This document shows, in pieces, positions 17,334 through 26,713 of a stretch of DNA of 64,000 nt. Each line of letters begins with the position of its first letter. The stretch's first letter is position 1. A model generated the notes under the pieces. The model worked only from the letters and a program-made list of their open reading frames with translations. It was not told the origin of the DNA and did no database searches. The position numbers and the translations under genes are program-made. This stretch comes from Sinomonas cyclohexanicum (GTDB taxonomy: Bacteria; Actinomycetota; Actinomycetes; Actinomycetales; Micrococcaceae), in assembly GCF_020886775.1 (NCBI RefSeq), contig NZ_AP024525.1:2480001-2544000 (forward strand), in the 5' to 3' direction.

Positions 17334-19565
17334 TCAGCCACGCTCGAGGAACACCTCCTTCTCGGGCTCGAGGTACGCGTCGATGGCCGCCCTCAGCACG
17401 GTGTGGTTGTCGAGGCCGGGGTCCTCGGCGACGATGGCGAGCGCGTCGGCGCGGGCGCGTTCGATCACCTCGGCGTCGCGCAGCACCCGCAGGAGCCGCA
17501 GCGTCGAGCGGCGCCCAGACTGAGTGGCACCGAGAATGTCGCCCTCGCGGCGGTGCTCGAGGTCCTTCTGCGCGAGCACGAACCCGTCCGTGCTCGCGGC
17601 GACCGCATCGAGGCGCGCCCTGCTCGGATGCCCCGGTTCGAGGGAAGTCACCAGGAGGCATGTGCCCGCGTGGCCGCCACGCCCCACGCGCCCGCGCAGC
17701 TGGTGGAGCTGCGCGATCCCGAAGCGGTCCGCGTCGAGAATGACCATGAGGGTCGCGTTCGGCACGTCGACGCCGACCTCGACCACTGTCGTCGCGACGA
17801 GCAGGTCCGTCGCGCCGGAGGCGAAGCCCTCCATCGCGGCGGCCTTCTCGGCGCTGTCAAGCCGCCCGTGCAGCACGCCGATGTGCGTCCCCGCCAGATC
17901 CGGCTCCTCGGCGAGCTGGGCCACCGTGGCGCCGACCGAGACGGCTGGCTTGCGGTCCTCGCGCGGACCGAGCGCGGTCCCGCCCCACGTCTCCTCGTCA
18001 AGCGCCTCGAGGTCGCCTTCGTCCTCGCCGGACTCGCCGATGGTCGGGCAGACCACGTAGACCTGCCGCCCGGCGTCGATCTCCTCGCGGGCCCGTTGCC
18101 AGATGCGGCGAGCCCAGGACGGGTTCTCGGCGAGGCCAACCACGTGCGTGGCGATCGGCGACCTGCCCGCCGGGAGCTCGCGGAGCATGGACGTTTCGAG
18201 GTCGCCGAAGACGGTCATGGCCACCGTGCGCGGAATGGGAGTCGCGGTCATGACGAGGAGGTGCGGAGTGGCCAGGCTCTTGGCCCGCAGGGCGTCCCGC
18301 TGCTCGACGCCGAAGCGGTGCTGCTCGTCGACGACCACGAGGCCCAGGTCGGCGAACTGCACGTTTTCGGACAGGAGCGCGTGCGTGCCCACCACGATCC
18401 CGGCCTCGCCGCTCGCGGCTGCGAGCAGGGAGCGCTTGCGTTCGCCGCCGCTCTGCCCGCCCGTGAGCAGGACGACTTCGACGCCGTCGTCCGCGCCGAG
18501 GAGCCCGTCGCGGGCGAGGGGCCCCAGCGTCCGCCGGATCGACTCGTAGTGCTGGCCCGCGAGGACCTCGGTGGGTGCCAGGAGCGCGGCCTGCCCACCG
18601 TCGTCGACCACTTGGAGCATCGCCCGCAGCGCCACGACCGTCTTTCCTGAGCCGACCTCGCCCTGCAGGAGGCGGTTCATGGGGTGATCGGCGGCAAGCT
18701 CGGCGGCGAGCGTCTCGCCCACGTCCTTCTGGCCGGCCGTGAGCGTGAAGGGCAGCTGGGCGTCGAACGCCTCGAGCAGCCCGCCGCGCCGGGCCGGGCT
18801 GGGACGGGACGGCAGGAGCGCGTGCTGCGCCTTGCGCCGCGCGAGCGCCGTCTGCAGCACCAGCGCCTCCTCGTACTGGAACCGCCGCCGCGCCGCTGTC
18901 CACTCCTGCGCCGCGGCAGGCGTGTGGATCATCCGGTAGGCGTCCGCGATGGCGGGCAGCCGGTACTGCGCGCGCAGCGCGTCCGGGAGCGGGTCGGGGA
19001 GGGTCTCTAGGTCCAGCTGGCCGAGGAGGGTGGCGGCGGACTGGGCGATCTTCCAGCTCGGCAGCTTCGCCGTGGCGGGATAGACGGGAATCGGCCGGTC
19101 CGCGAGCTCCTCGGCACTCGCGCTCGCGTCACCCATCGATGCGTCGTCGAGCAGCATGTAGTCCGGGTTGGTCAGCTGGAGCCTGCCCCGGTATGCGCCG
19201 ACACGGCCGGAGAACATGGCAACCGTGCCCGGCGTGAGCTGCTTCGGTGCGGCGAAGCTGTTGAAGAACGTGAGGCTGATCGTGTCCAGCGCGCCCTCGA
19301 GCCCGTCGCTGACCAAGACCTCGGTAATGCGGCCCTTTCGCGTCGCCATTGTCCTGCTCGTGGTCTTCACGACGCGCCCCACTAGCGTCACGTCCGTGTC
19401 GATCGGCAGATCGGCGATGCGCGTCAGCTCGCCGCGCTCGGCATAGCGGCGGGGGAAGTAGTCCAAGAGCTCGCCCGCGGTCGTGAGGCCCAGATGGTCC
19501 TTGAGCTTCTTGGCCGAGGCTCCCCCGAGGAGCCGGGCCAGATCGGTCTCACGCCGAGCGGCCAC
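17334..19565 (-). CDS. recG: ATP-dependent DNA helicase RecG
   Basis: 743 residues. It regresses stalled forks and branch-migrates Holliday junctions. The N-terminal wedge/OB region (DVTLVGRVVKTTSRT) is followed by SF2 helicase motifs: LQGEVGSGKTVVALRAM (motif I), LLAPTEVLAGQH (Ia), VVVDEQHRFGVEQR (DEQH box, II), VMTATPIPRT (III), then VVEVGVDVPNATLMVI and QLHQLRGRVGRG (V, VI) and the RecG C-terminal region. GTG start at 19565 lies 17 bp inside the upstream DAK2 gene with GGAGG just before it. Confidence 0.97.
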   Translation of the reverse strand: MAARRETDLARLLGGASAKKLKDHLGLTTAGELLDYFPRRYAERGELTRIADLPIDTDVTLVGRVVKTTSRTMATRKGRITEVLVSDGLEGALDTISLTFFNSFAAPKQLTPGTVAMFSGRVGAYRGRLQLTNPDYMLLDDASMGDASASAEELADRPIPVYPATAKLPSWKIAQSAATLLGQLDLETLPDPLPDALRAQYRLPAIADAYRMIHTPAAAQEWTAARRRFQYEEALVLQTALARRKAQHALLPSRPSPARRGGLLEAFDAQLPFTLTAGQKDVGETLAAELAADHPMNRLLQGEVGSGKTVVALRAMLQVVDDGGQAALLAPTEVLAGQHYESIRRTLGPLARDGLLGADDGVEVVLLTGGQSGGERKRSLLAAASGEAGIVVGTHALLSENVQFADLGLVVVDEQHRFGVEQRDALRAKSLATPHLLVMTATPIPRTVAMTVFGDLETSMLRELPAGRSPIATHVVGLAENPSWARRIWQRAREEIDAGRQVYVVCPTIGESGEDEGDLEALDEETWGGTALGPREDRKPAVSVGATVAQLAEEPDLAGTHIGVLHGRLDSAEKAAAMEGFASGATDLLVATTVVEVGVDVPNATLMVILDADRFGIAQLHQLRGRVGRGGHAGTCLLVTSLEPGHPSRARLDAVAASTDGFVLAQKDLEHRREGDILGATQSGRRSTLRLLRVLRDAEVIERARADALAIVAEDPGLDNHTVLRAAIDAYLEPEKEVFLERG

Positions 19566-20571
19566 GCCGGTCCTCCTGCACGAGGTGCTCCGTGCCGTCC
19601 CCCGGAGCGCCTTCCGAGCGGAGCTCGGTCATCGCGACGCGCTCCGGCTCGCCGATGGCTCGGATCAGCGCGAGCGCTCCGTCCGGGTCCGCGACATGGA
19701 CGTGCACGCGCCAGCGGCACACGCCTGCCTCATCGTCGAAGGCGCCGACCGGGCTCATGATCACCGAGTCGCCCACCTCATCGAGACGCTGCCGCAGCCC
19801 GGCGGCATCCAGAGGGCTGAGCCGGATCGTGCACATGATCTCGACGCCCTCGGCCTCCGGCTGGTCGCCGTGGATGTGGGGGTCCTGGACCCTGAGCCCG
19901 TGGAGCGTCTCGAGGGTGTCCTCGGCGATACCCTCGCCGAGGACCGCGGTCCGCAGCGCGGCGAGGACCAAGAGCAGGCCTACTCCGCCGGCGTCGACCA
20001 CCCGGGCAGAAGCGAGCACTCCGAGCTGGCCCTCCGTGGCGACGACGGCGCCGAGGGCCGCCTCGACGGCGCCGTCGAGAGCGGCGGCGAGCGCGAGGTT
20101 GCTGTCCTCGTGCGCCGCGGATCCGGAGGCGGCAGCGGCGCCGCCCGCTGCGGCCTCGAGGACGGAGAGCATGGTTCCGCCGACGGGCTCGCTGAGCGCG
20201 GACCACGCGCGGATCTGCGCATGGTGGAGGGCGCGGGCGAGGAGCGGGCCGCTGAGCCGGACGTGGCCCGCGAGGGAGGCGGCGAACGCGTCGAGGAATA
20301 CGGCGAAGAGAGTCCCTGAGTTGCCCCACGCCTCTTCCATGGCAGCCTGCCCGGCGGCACCGAGGACCTCTCCGAGGTCTGTCCCATCGGCGGCGGCCGC
20401 GGCGACGGAGGCGACACGCACGGTGTGGTAGAGGTTCGTGCCGGTATCGCCGTCCGCGACGGGGAAGATGTTGATCGCGTTGAGGCGGTCGCTGTGGTTG
20501 GCCAGCGCGGTCTCGGCATCGTCGAGCCACCGGCGCATCGCGGCGGCGTTCGAGGCGATCTTAGCGTGCAA
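19549..20571 (-). CDS. DAK2-domain protein (short FakA/DhaL-like)
   Basis: 340 residues from a TTG that overlaps the end of thiL; an internal ATG at residue 12 is an alternative. The N-terminal half is a DAK2 (DhaL) nucleotide-binding domain with the metal/ADP motif NIFPVADGDTGTNLYHT (about 33-49), EAWGNSGTLFAVFL and ASARVVDAGGVGLLLVL. Fatty acid kinase FakA has the same start but continues to about 550 residues; here only about 120 residues follow, with IMCTIRLSPLDAAGLRQRL and GVCRWRVHVHVADP. It is thus a short member, common upstream of recG in this phylum. Its substrate is unproven; acyl-phosphate formation with a FakB partner is one idea. Confidence 0.8.
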   Translation of the reverse strand: MHAKIASNAAAMRRWLDDAETALANHSDRLNAINIFPVADGDTGTNLYHTVRVASVAAAAADGTDLGEVLGAAGQAAMEEAWGNSGTLFAVFLDAFAASLAGHVRLSGPLLARALHHAQIRAWSALSEPVGGTMLSVLEAAAGGAAAASGSAAHEDSNLALAAALDGAVEAALGAVVATEGQLGVLASARVVDAGGVGLLLVLAALRTAVLGEGIAEDTLETLHGLRVQDPHIHGDQPEAEGVEIMCTIRLSPLDAAGLRQRLDEVGDSVIMSPVGAFDDEAGVCRWRVHVHVADPDGALALIRAIGEPERVAMTELRSEGAPGDGTEHLVQEDRRGRSA

Positions 20572-21585
20572 AGTGATCCCATCCGCTCGGTTGCGCGGGA
20601 CGCCCGGCGACGGCGACCCCGCCCGGCCCGCCGGCCGGAGGCACCACCGAGCCTATCGCAGTGAACCCATCTGGCAGCTGTGAGGTCGAGGGGAACGTCG
20701 CGAGGAGTCCGTGGTCCTCTCCTCCGCCCAGCACCCATGCGAGCGCGTCGGCGCCCAGGAGGACGGCGGGCTCGGCAAGGAGCGTGGCGTACGCACCGAG
20801 CGCCGACTCGTCGAGATCGAGCACGACGCCGCTCGCCCGCCCCATGCGGTCGCCGTCCCTGAGCAGTCCGTCCGAGAGATCCATGAGCGCGCTCGCGCCG
20901 GAGCGCGCGGCGAGGGGACCGGCAGCGAGCGGCGGCACAGGGCGGCAATGGCTCTGCACCACCCCGCGGAGGGCTGCGCCGAGCTGTCCGTACCGGGGGC
21001 CATGCTCGAGGAGCGAAAGCCCCGCCGCGGCCGTCCCGAGCCGGCCGGCCACGGCAACGACGTCGCCCTCCCGCGCCCCGGAGCGCAGCACCGGGGCGCG
21101 CCCCGCGAGCGTCCCGAGCACCGTGACGGTCACGGACAGCTCCCCCCGCGGCCGAGGTCGCCGCCGGCCACCGTGCAGCCGTCGGCGCCGAGTGCCCGGA
21201 TGGCCTCGACGAGCCCGTCGGCGAGGCCCTCGACCCAGTCGGCCCCCGTCTCGGGCGGGAGGGTGAGGCTCACGACCATGCTGGTCGCCACGGCGCCCAT
21301 CGCGTTGATGTCGCTGAGGTTCTGGGCGGCGGCCTTCCACCCGACGTCCGCCCCGGTGCTCCGGTACCCGTTGGGCCACACGAGCCGGAAGTCCTGCCCC
21401 TCCGTCTGGGTGTCCGTGCTGACGACGACCCTCCCGTCCGGTGCGGCGATGACCGCGGCGTCATCGCCCGGGCCCAGGATCGGCGAGCCGAGGACCGCGA
21501 GGCGGGGGAAGATGCGTTCGAGGAGTTCTCCCTCGCTCAGCTCGCCCACGCGGGGCGCCAGTCGTGGGGAATTGGTCACAGCCAT
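20561..21585 (-). pseudogene. thiL: Thiamine-monophosphate kinase, interrupted by a 1-base frameshift
   Basis: ThiL phosphorylates thiamine phosphate to the diphosphate cofactor. The first frame from ATG 21585 carries GPGDDAAVIAAPDGRVVVSTDTQTEGQDF and NLSDINAMGA, and reaches TVAGGDLGRGG before hitting stop as SCP. The protein continues in another frame with ELSVTVTVLGTLAGRAPVLRSGAREGD, MDLSDGLLRDGDRM and LGGGEDHGLLATFP, ending at 20561. The break is at a run of six C (plus strand 21142-21147); one more base would give GRGGELSVT and an intact 341-residue protein. All family motifs are present on both sides, so a base lost in sequencing is the simplest explanation; true loss of thiL would impose a thiamine diphosphate defect. 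Confidence 0.85.
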
Positions 21586-21668
21586 AGCGTATCGGCACCC
21601 GTCCGGGCCAGAGGCCGTCCGTCGCGGCGGTACGCTGGAGGGAACCCCTGTGCCCCGGATGGAGAAGC

Positions 21669-22241
21669 ATGCCCGCACGCCGCCAGCCCCTCGCAGCCCG
21701 CCTCGTCGCCCCGACGGCTGGCATGGCCCTCGCGGCGGTCCTCGCAGGGTGCTCGGTCCCCGTGACCGTCCAGCCCGCACCGGACGCGGCGAATCCAGCG
21801 TGCGCGCCGCTCATGATCGCGCTCCCGGACACGCTCGGCGACGCCCAGCTCCGCAAGACCACGAGCCAGGCCACCGCAGCGTGGGGCGACCCCTCCGCCG
21901 TCGTGCTCCGGTGCGGGGTTGCCTCCCCGGGGCCGACCACGGACCGGTGCGTGAGCGTCAACGGCGTGGACTGGGTGATCAAGGAGGACGGACCGTCCTC
22001 CGGCGCCGCGGCGGAGCCGTCGGGCCAGGCAGCGTCGGGCCAGGCATCCGGTCAGCCGGACAGCGGCACCTACACGCTCACCACGTTCGGCCGGGAGCCG
22101 GCGACTGAGCTCCTGCTGGACACGAGCCGGATCAGCTCGGCGACGGTGCTCGCGAGCCTGTCCTCCGCGGTCTCCAAGATCCCGGCCACCCGCCACTGCG
22201 TAGGCCAGGAAGACCTCGCGAAGCTGCCCGCGAACGGCTGA
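21669..22241 (+). CDS. DUF3515 family lipoprotein
   Basis: 190 residues. The N-terminal signal ends in a lipobox LAGC with the acylated Cys28. The body has the DUF3515 pattern: CAPLMIALPDTLGDAQLRKT, AWGDPSAVVLRCGVASPGPTTDRCVSVNGVDWV. A low-complexity insert of SGQA-type repeats (about 122-134) is caused by short DNA repeats near 22017-22058. Location: outer face of the membrane. Function unknown. In actinobacteria this family is commonly found beside ddl and thiL, as here; the gene converges on ddl with a 9-bp gap. Confidence 0.85.
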   Translation: MPARRQPLAARLVAPTAGMALAAVLAGCSVPVTVQPAPDAANPACAPLMIALPDTLGDAQLRKTTSQATAAWGDPSAVVLRCGVASPGPTTDRCVSVNGVDWVIKEDGPSSGAAAEPSGQAASGQASGQPDSGTYTLTTFGREPATELLLDTSRISSATVLASLSSAVSKIPATRHCVGQEDLAKLPANG

Positions 22242-22250
22242 GGCTCCGCC

Positions 22251-23378
22251 CTACCGCAGGCCCGTGGGCCGGGCGAGCGCGAGCTGGATGAGCTCGTCGA
22301 TGAGGTCGCGGTAGCTGATCCCGGTCGCGGCCCACATGGCCGGATACATGCTGATCGGGGTGAAGCCCGGCATCGTGTTGATCTCGTTGATGACGAACTC
22401 GCCCTCGGGCGTGTAGAAGAAGTCGACGCGGGAGAGGCCCTCCGCGGAGACCGCGTCGAATGCGATCGCGGCGAGCTCCCGCACCTGGTCGATGGCCTCC
22501 TGCGGGAGGTCGGCCGGGCAGGAGAGGGACGCGGCGTCGTTATCGACGTACTTGGCCTCGAAGTCGTAGAACGTGTGGGCGCCGCCCTGCACCACGATCT
22601 CGCCGGGCAGCGACGTGCGGGGCGCGTCGCAGCCGCGGCCCTCGAGCACGCCGCACTCGATCTCGCGCCCCACGATCCCCGCCTCGATGACCAGCCGGAG
22701 GTCGTGCCGCCGGGCCTCGGCGATCGCCGCGTCGAGCCCCTCGGGGCCGTCCACCTTCGTGATGCCCACGGAGGACCCGGCACGGCACGGCTTGACGAAC
22801 ACGGGGTAGCCGAGGCGGGCGACGGCGGCGCGCACCGCCTGGGGGTCACGGCGCCACTCCTTGTCGGTCACCGTGACGTACGGGCCGACGGCGAGGCCGG
22901 CGGCCTCGAACGCCACCTTCATGAAGTGCTTGTCCATGCCCACGGCAGAGGCCAGGACGCCCGCCCCGACATACCGGACGTCCGCGAGCTCGAGGAGGCC
23001 CTGCACCGTCCCGTCCTCGCCGAAGGCACCGTGCAGGAGCGGGAAGACGACGTCGACGTCGCCGAGCTCGCGCGGGACCCGGTTGGGCTCGGTGACCAGG
23101 AGGTGCGCCGCGCCGTTGGACTCCGCCAGCCGCACGGTGGACTCGCTCGGCTCAACCTGGGGCTGATGCCCCGTATTGAGCGCCCACTGGTGCCAGTCGC
23201 TGTGCGAGAGGACCCATTGGCCCGCGCGGGTGATCCCGATCGGCACGACCTCGTACTTGTCGGGATCGATGGCACCCATCACGCCTGCCGCGGTCACGCA
23301 GCTCACGGCGTGCTCGCTCGACCGGCCGCCGAAGAGGAGGGCCACACGCGTCTTCCGGGGGTTCGTGGTTTCTGTCAC
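22251..23378 (-). CDS. ddl: D-alanine--D-alanine ligase
   Basis: 375-residue ATP-grasp ligase making the D-Ala-D-Ala end of the peptidoglycan precursor. N-terminal VALLFGGRSSEHAVSCVTAAGVM carries the conserved Glu that binds the first D-Ala. Later VFPLLHGAFGEDGTVQGLLE, YPVFVKPCRAGSSVGITKV (ATP site) and FFYTPEGEFVINEINTMPGFTPISMYP (metal-binding Glu-x-Asn) are all in order. Longer than E. coli DdlB (306) but normal for actinobacterial enzymes. gpsA is upstream with a 4-bp gap. Confidence 0.97.
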   Translation of the reverse strand: MTETTNPRKTRVALLFGGRSSEHAVSCVTAAGVMGAIDPDKYEVVPIGITRAGQWVLSHSDWHQWALNTGHQPQVEPSESTVRLAESNGAAHLLVTEPNRVPRELGDVDVVFPLLHGAFGEDGTVQGLLELADVRYVGAGVLASAVGMDKHFMKVAFEAAGLAVGPYVTVTDKEWRRDPQAVRAAVARLGYPVFVKPCRAGSSVGITKVDGPEGLDAAIAEARRHDLRLVIEAGIVGREIECGVLEGRGCDAPRTSLPGEIVVQGGAHTFYDFEAKYVDNDAASLSCPADLPQEAIDQVRELAAIAFDAVSAEGLSRVDFFYTPEGEFVINEINTMPGFTPISMYPAMWAATGISYRDLIDELIQLALARPTGLR

Positions 23379-23382
23379 GCTT

Positions 23383-24453
23383 CTAGTCGCCTTCTGATTT
23401 GAGCTGCCGCGCGAGCAGCAGGGGTTCGAGCTGGTCTACCGGGAGCTGGCCCCTGAGGACGGCCACGACGCCGGCGGTGATGGGCATGTCGACTCCGTGC
23501 CGCTTCGCGAGCTCAAGGACGGCCGGGGCCGATTTGATCCCCTCCGCGATCTGGGTCATGCGCGCGCCGACCTCGTCGACGGACAGGCCCTGGCCGAGGA
23601 GGCTTCCGGCGGAGTGGTTCCGGGAGAGCTTGGACGAACACGTGGCGACGAGGTCGCCGAGGCCGGCCAGGCCGGACATGGTGGTGAGGTCGCCGCCGAG
23701 CGCCATGGCGAGGCGCGTCGTCTCGGCGAGGCCGCGCGTGATGACGGTGGCCTTCGTGTTGTCCCCCATCTCCTTCCCCTCGCAGATGCCGACGGCGAGC
23801 GCGATGACATTCTTGACGATTCCGCCGATCTCGACCCCCACGACGTCCGAGCTCATGTAGGGGCGGAAGTAGGGCGCGGTCGAGGACTCCGCGATCCACT
23901 GGGCCGTGTCGTGGTCCGCGCACGCGACGACCGCGCCGGTGGGCTGTGAGCGCGCGATCTCCATGGCCAGGTTGGGCCCCGAGAGCACCGCGATCTGGCG
24001 CGGCGGCAGCCCGGTGAGCTCTGCGATCACCTCGCTCATGCGCTTGTCGGTGCCGATCTCGAGGCCCTTCATGAGGGAGAGCACGACGGCGCTGCGCGGC
24101 ACGTGTGCGCCCCATGCAGACAGCTGGCCGCGCAGCGACTGGGAGGGGACGGCCAGCACCACGAGCTCGGCGCCCTCGAGCGCCTCCGCCGGGTCGGTCG
24201 TGGCGGTGATGCACTCGGGCAGCGCGATGTCATCGAGGTACTTCGCGTTGCGGTGCCGTCCGATGTCGCGGACCACGTCCGCGCTGCGGCCCCACACCCG
24301 GATGCTCCGGTCGGTGCCGTGGCTGGCCGCCGCGTCTCCGAGGACCTTGGCGAACGTGGTCCCCCAGCTTCCGGCCCCCATGACGGCAACGCGCCTCAGG
24401 GCGCCATGCGCGGCGGCCTCGGGGCGGTCGGGCGGCATGGCCTCCGCGCTCAC
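23383..24453 (-). CDS. gpsA: Glycerol-3-phosphate dehydrogenase [NAD(P)+]
   Basis: 356 residues from GTG 24453, which overlaps the plsC stop by 4 bp; an ATG five codons later (24438, after GCGGAGG) is an alternative. It reduces dihydroxyacetone phosphate to sn-glycerol-3-phosphate for phospholipids. NAD(P) motif VAVMGAGSWGTTFAKVL, VVLAVPSQSLRGQL, MKGLEIGTDKRMSEVI, the catalytic lysine region GIVKNVIALAVGICEG and GLGDLVATCSSKLSRN are all typical. It precedes ddl and follows plsC, so glycerol phosphate and its acylation are made in one operon. Confidence 0.95.
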   Translation of the reverse strand: MSAEAMPPDRPEAAAHGALRRVAVMGAGSWGTTFAKVLGDAAASHGTDRSIRVWGRSADVVRDIGRHRNAKYLDDIALPECITATTDPAEALEGAELVVLAVPSQSLRGQLSAWGAHVPRSAVVLSLMKGLEIGTDKRMSEVIAELTGLPPRQIAVLSGPNLAMEIARSQPTGAVVACADHDTAQWIAESSTAPYFRPYMSSDVVGVEIGGIVKNVIALAVGICEGKEMGDNTKATVITRGLAETTRLAMALGGDLTTMSGLAGLGDLVATCSSKLSRNHSAGSLLGQGLSVDEVGARMTQIAEGIKSAPAVLELAKRHGVDMPITAGVVAVLRGQLPVDQLEPLLLARQLKSEGD

Positions 24454-25238
24454 GCGAGGGTCCCGCCGCGCTCGACGTCCCGCCCGTGGTTCGACTGCTC
24501 GTGCTGGGTCGGGTCCCAGCGCGTGGCCGGGGGCTCCTCGCCGCGGAGCTCGGCGAGCAGTGCGGTGATGGCGGCCATGATGCGCTCGGTGGCCTCGACG
24601 AGGGTCGTCTTGTCCAGCGGCCGGTCCCGCAAGTCGCTGAGGTCCACGGGGTCGCCGACGGCCACCACGGCCTTCTTGCGCGGGAATGGATAGAGGCGTT
24701 TGGCGTACCGCGGGAAGAGCTCGTGGTCGCCCCAGTGTGCGATGGGGACCACGGGCGCGCCCGTCTTGAGCGCGAGCCGCGCCGCGCCGGTGTGGCCCTT
24801 CATGGGCCACAGGCCGGGGTCGCGGGTCAGGGTGCCCTCGGGGTAGACGATGATGGCGCCGCCCTCGTCGACGACCTCCCGAGCGATCCTGAGCGAGGCG
24901 CCTGCCCCCGCGCCGCCCCGGTCGACCGGGATCTGCTTGGTTCCGCGCATGAGCGGGCCGAGGATCGGCGGCTTGAACAGCCCGGCCTTGGCGAGGAAGT
25001 GCGGCGGGCGTCCCTGGTTGTAGAGCATGTGCCCCACGGTCAGGGGGTCCAGCTCCGTGCAGTGGTTGGGACAGGCGATGAAGCCGCCTCCCCCCGGCAG
25101 GTCCCTGAGCTTCTCGGTCCCGCGCCACTCCTTGGACATGAGCATGTTCATCAGGGGGCGCACGACGCTGGCCGCGATCGCGAACGCGATCTTCTCGCCC
25201 GTGCTCTCGTGAGCCTTCCGCGCGGCCGGGACGCTCAC
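24450..25238 (-). CDS. plsC: 1-acyl-sn-glycerol-3-phosphate acyltransferase
   Basis: 262 residues from a GTG that overlaps the murA stop by 4 bp. PlsC-type acyltransferase forming phosphatidate. The HX4D catalytic motif is NHCTELD (about 64-70), with the second block KQIPVDRGG and the third YPEGTLTRD. Also GAPVVPIAHWGDHELFP. A hydrophobic N-terminal stretch (AFAIAASVVRPLMNMLM) probably rests in the membrane. Next to gpsA, which makes its precursor. Confidence 0.92.
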   Translation of the reverse strand: MSVPAARKAHESTGEKIAFAIAASVVRPLMNMLMSKEWRGTEKLRDLPGGGGFIACPNHCTELDPLTVGHMLYNQGRPPHFLAKAGLFKPPILGPLMRGTKQIPVDRGGAGAGASLRIAREVVDEGGAIIVYPEGTLTRDPGLWPMKGHTGAARLALKTGAPVVPIAHWGDHELFPRYAKRLYPFPRKKAVVAVGDPVDLSDLRDRPLDKTTLVEATERIMAAITALLAELRGEEPPATRWDPTQHEQSNHGRDVERGGTLA

Positions 25239-26566
25239 TTGGCCTCCTCGACGTCGAAGTCAGCACCGAGGCCCGCGAGCTTCTCGGTGAAGTGCTCGTA
25301 GCCCCGGCGGATGACGTCGACGCCCGTGGCGCGGGACACGCCGTCGGCCGCGAGTGCCGCGATGAGGTGGCTGAAGCCGCCGCGCAGGTCGGGCACGTTG
25401 AAGTCCGCTCCGTGCAGCGGGGTGGGACCGGAGATGACGGCGGAGTGCAGGAAATTCCGCTGGCCGAACCGGCAGGGCACGCTGCCGAGGCACTCCCGGT
25501 GCAGCTGGATCGTGGCGCCCATGCGGCCGAGGGCCTCGGTGAAGCCGAACCGGTTCTCGTAGACCGTCTCGTGGACGATCGACACGCCCTCGGCCTGGGT
25601 CAGGGCCACGACGAGCGGCTGCTGCCAGTCGGTCATGAATCCCGGGTGGACATCTGTTTCGAGGACGAGCGGGGAGAGCTTGCCGCCCGTGTGGTGGAAG
25701 CGGATGCCGTCATCCTCGATCTCCAGTCCGCCACCGAGCTTGCGGAAGACGTTCAGGAAGGTGACCATGTCCAGCTGGCTCGCGCCCTCGACGAAGATGT
25801 CGCCGCCCGTCGCGAGGGCCGCCGAGGCCCACGAGGCCGCCTCGTTGCGGTCCGGCAGGGCCCGGTGGGTGTACCCGCCGAGCTCGGGGACCCCCTCGAT
25901 GCGGATGGTGCGGTCGGACATGACGCTGATCAGGGCGCCCATCTTCTGCAGGACCAGAATCAGGTCAATGACCTCGGGCTCGATGGCCGCGCCCGAGAGT
26001 TCGGTGATGCCCTCCGCGCGCGTGGCCGAGAGGAGCACCTGCTCGGTGGCCCCCACGCTCGGGTAGGGGAGGGAGATCTTCGCACCCTTGAGGCCGTGGG
26101 GCGCCGAGATGCTGATGCCGCCGGTGCGCTTGTCCACGACGGCGCCGAACTGGCGCAGCACCTCGAGGTGGTAGTCGATCGGCCGGTCGCCGATGCGGCA
26201 GCCGCCGAGGTCGGGGATGAATGCCTCCCCGATCGCATGGATGAGGGGGCCGCACAGCAGGATGGGGATGCGGGAGTCCCCTGCATGCGCATCGATGTCC
26301 TTGACGTTCGCGGTGCGCACGTTCTGCGGGTCGAGGGTCAGGTCGCCGGTCGCGGGATCGGCCTCGACGCTCACGCCATGCAGCTGGAGGAGGCTCGTGA
26401 CCACCTCGACATCCTTGATCTCGGGCACGTTGCGCAGGATCGACGCCTCGTTGCCCAGGAGCGCGGCCACCATGGCCTTCGGGACCAGGTTCTTTGCGCC
26501 GCGGACCCGCACTCTGCCAGAGAGGGGGATGCCGCCACGAATCGTCAGGACACTGCTCATCTGCAC
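25235..26566 (-). CDS. murA: UDP-N-acetylglucosamine 1-carboxyvinyltransferase
   Basis: 443 residues. First committed step of peptidoglycan synthesis, transferring enolpyruvyl to UDP-GlcNAc. VRVRGAKNLVPKAMVAALL (about 20-38) contains the conserved Lys-Asn. The catalytic loop reads DLGGCRIGDRPIDYH with Cys123, the residue fosfomycin attacks; mycobacterial MurA instead has Asp, so this enzyme should be of the sensitive type. GTG at 26566 sits 5 bp after GAGGAA; ATG two codons later is the alternative. Coupled to plsC. Confidence 0.95.
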   Translation of the reverse strand: MQMSSVLTIRGGIPLSGRVRVRGAKNLVPKAMVAALLGNEASILRNVPEIKDVEVVTSLLQLHGVSVEADPATGDLTLDPQNVRTANVKDIDAHAGDSRIPILLCGPLIHAIGEAFIPDLGGCRIGDRPIDYHLEVLRQFGAVVDKRTGGISISAPHGLKGAKISLPYPSVGATEQVLLSATRAEGITELSGAAIEPEVIDLILVLQKMGALISVMSDRTIRIEGVPELGGYTHRALPDRNEAASWASAALATGGDIFVEGASQLDMVTFLNVFRKLGGGLEIEDDGIRFHHTGGKLSPLVLETDVHPGFMTDWQQPLVVALTQAEGVSIVHETVYENRFGFTEALGRMGATIQLHRECLGSVPCRFGQRNFLHSAVISGPTPLHGADFNVPDLRGGFSHLIAALAADGVSRATGVDVIRRGYEHFTEKLAGLGADFDVEEAK

Positions 26567-26631
26567 CTATTCCTCACTGGCCCCCATTGCCTGGCTCCGG
26601 ACCCGCCCGGCTGGGGACCCAGCTAAGCATA

Positions 26632-26674
26632 GGGGCTCGCGTCCGGGGAGGTGAAAACCCCGGCCGCGAGCCCC
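26632..26674 (-). terminator. Hairpin after leuD
   Basis: GGGGCTCGCG (26632-26641) pairs with CGCGAGCCCC (26665-26674). A mismatch and CCGGGG/CCCCGG extend the stem to 16 pairs around a 9-base loop. It lies between the leuD stop and murA. There is no clear T tract. Confidence 0.6.
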
Positions 26675-26713
26675 GGCAGCGGGCCGCCGTGTGCGCAGTG
26701 CCCGCTGCGCGGT

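Noticed and set aside
23383-25266. 627-residue fusion protein covering gpsA and upstream sequence
   Set aside because: The extra N-terminal half is the wrong frame of plsC; homology starts at the gpsA GTG/ATG near 24438-24453.
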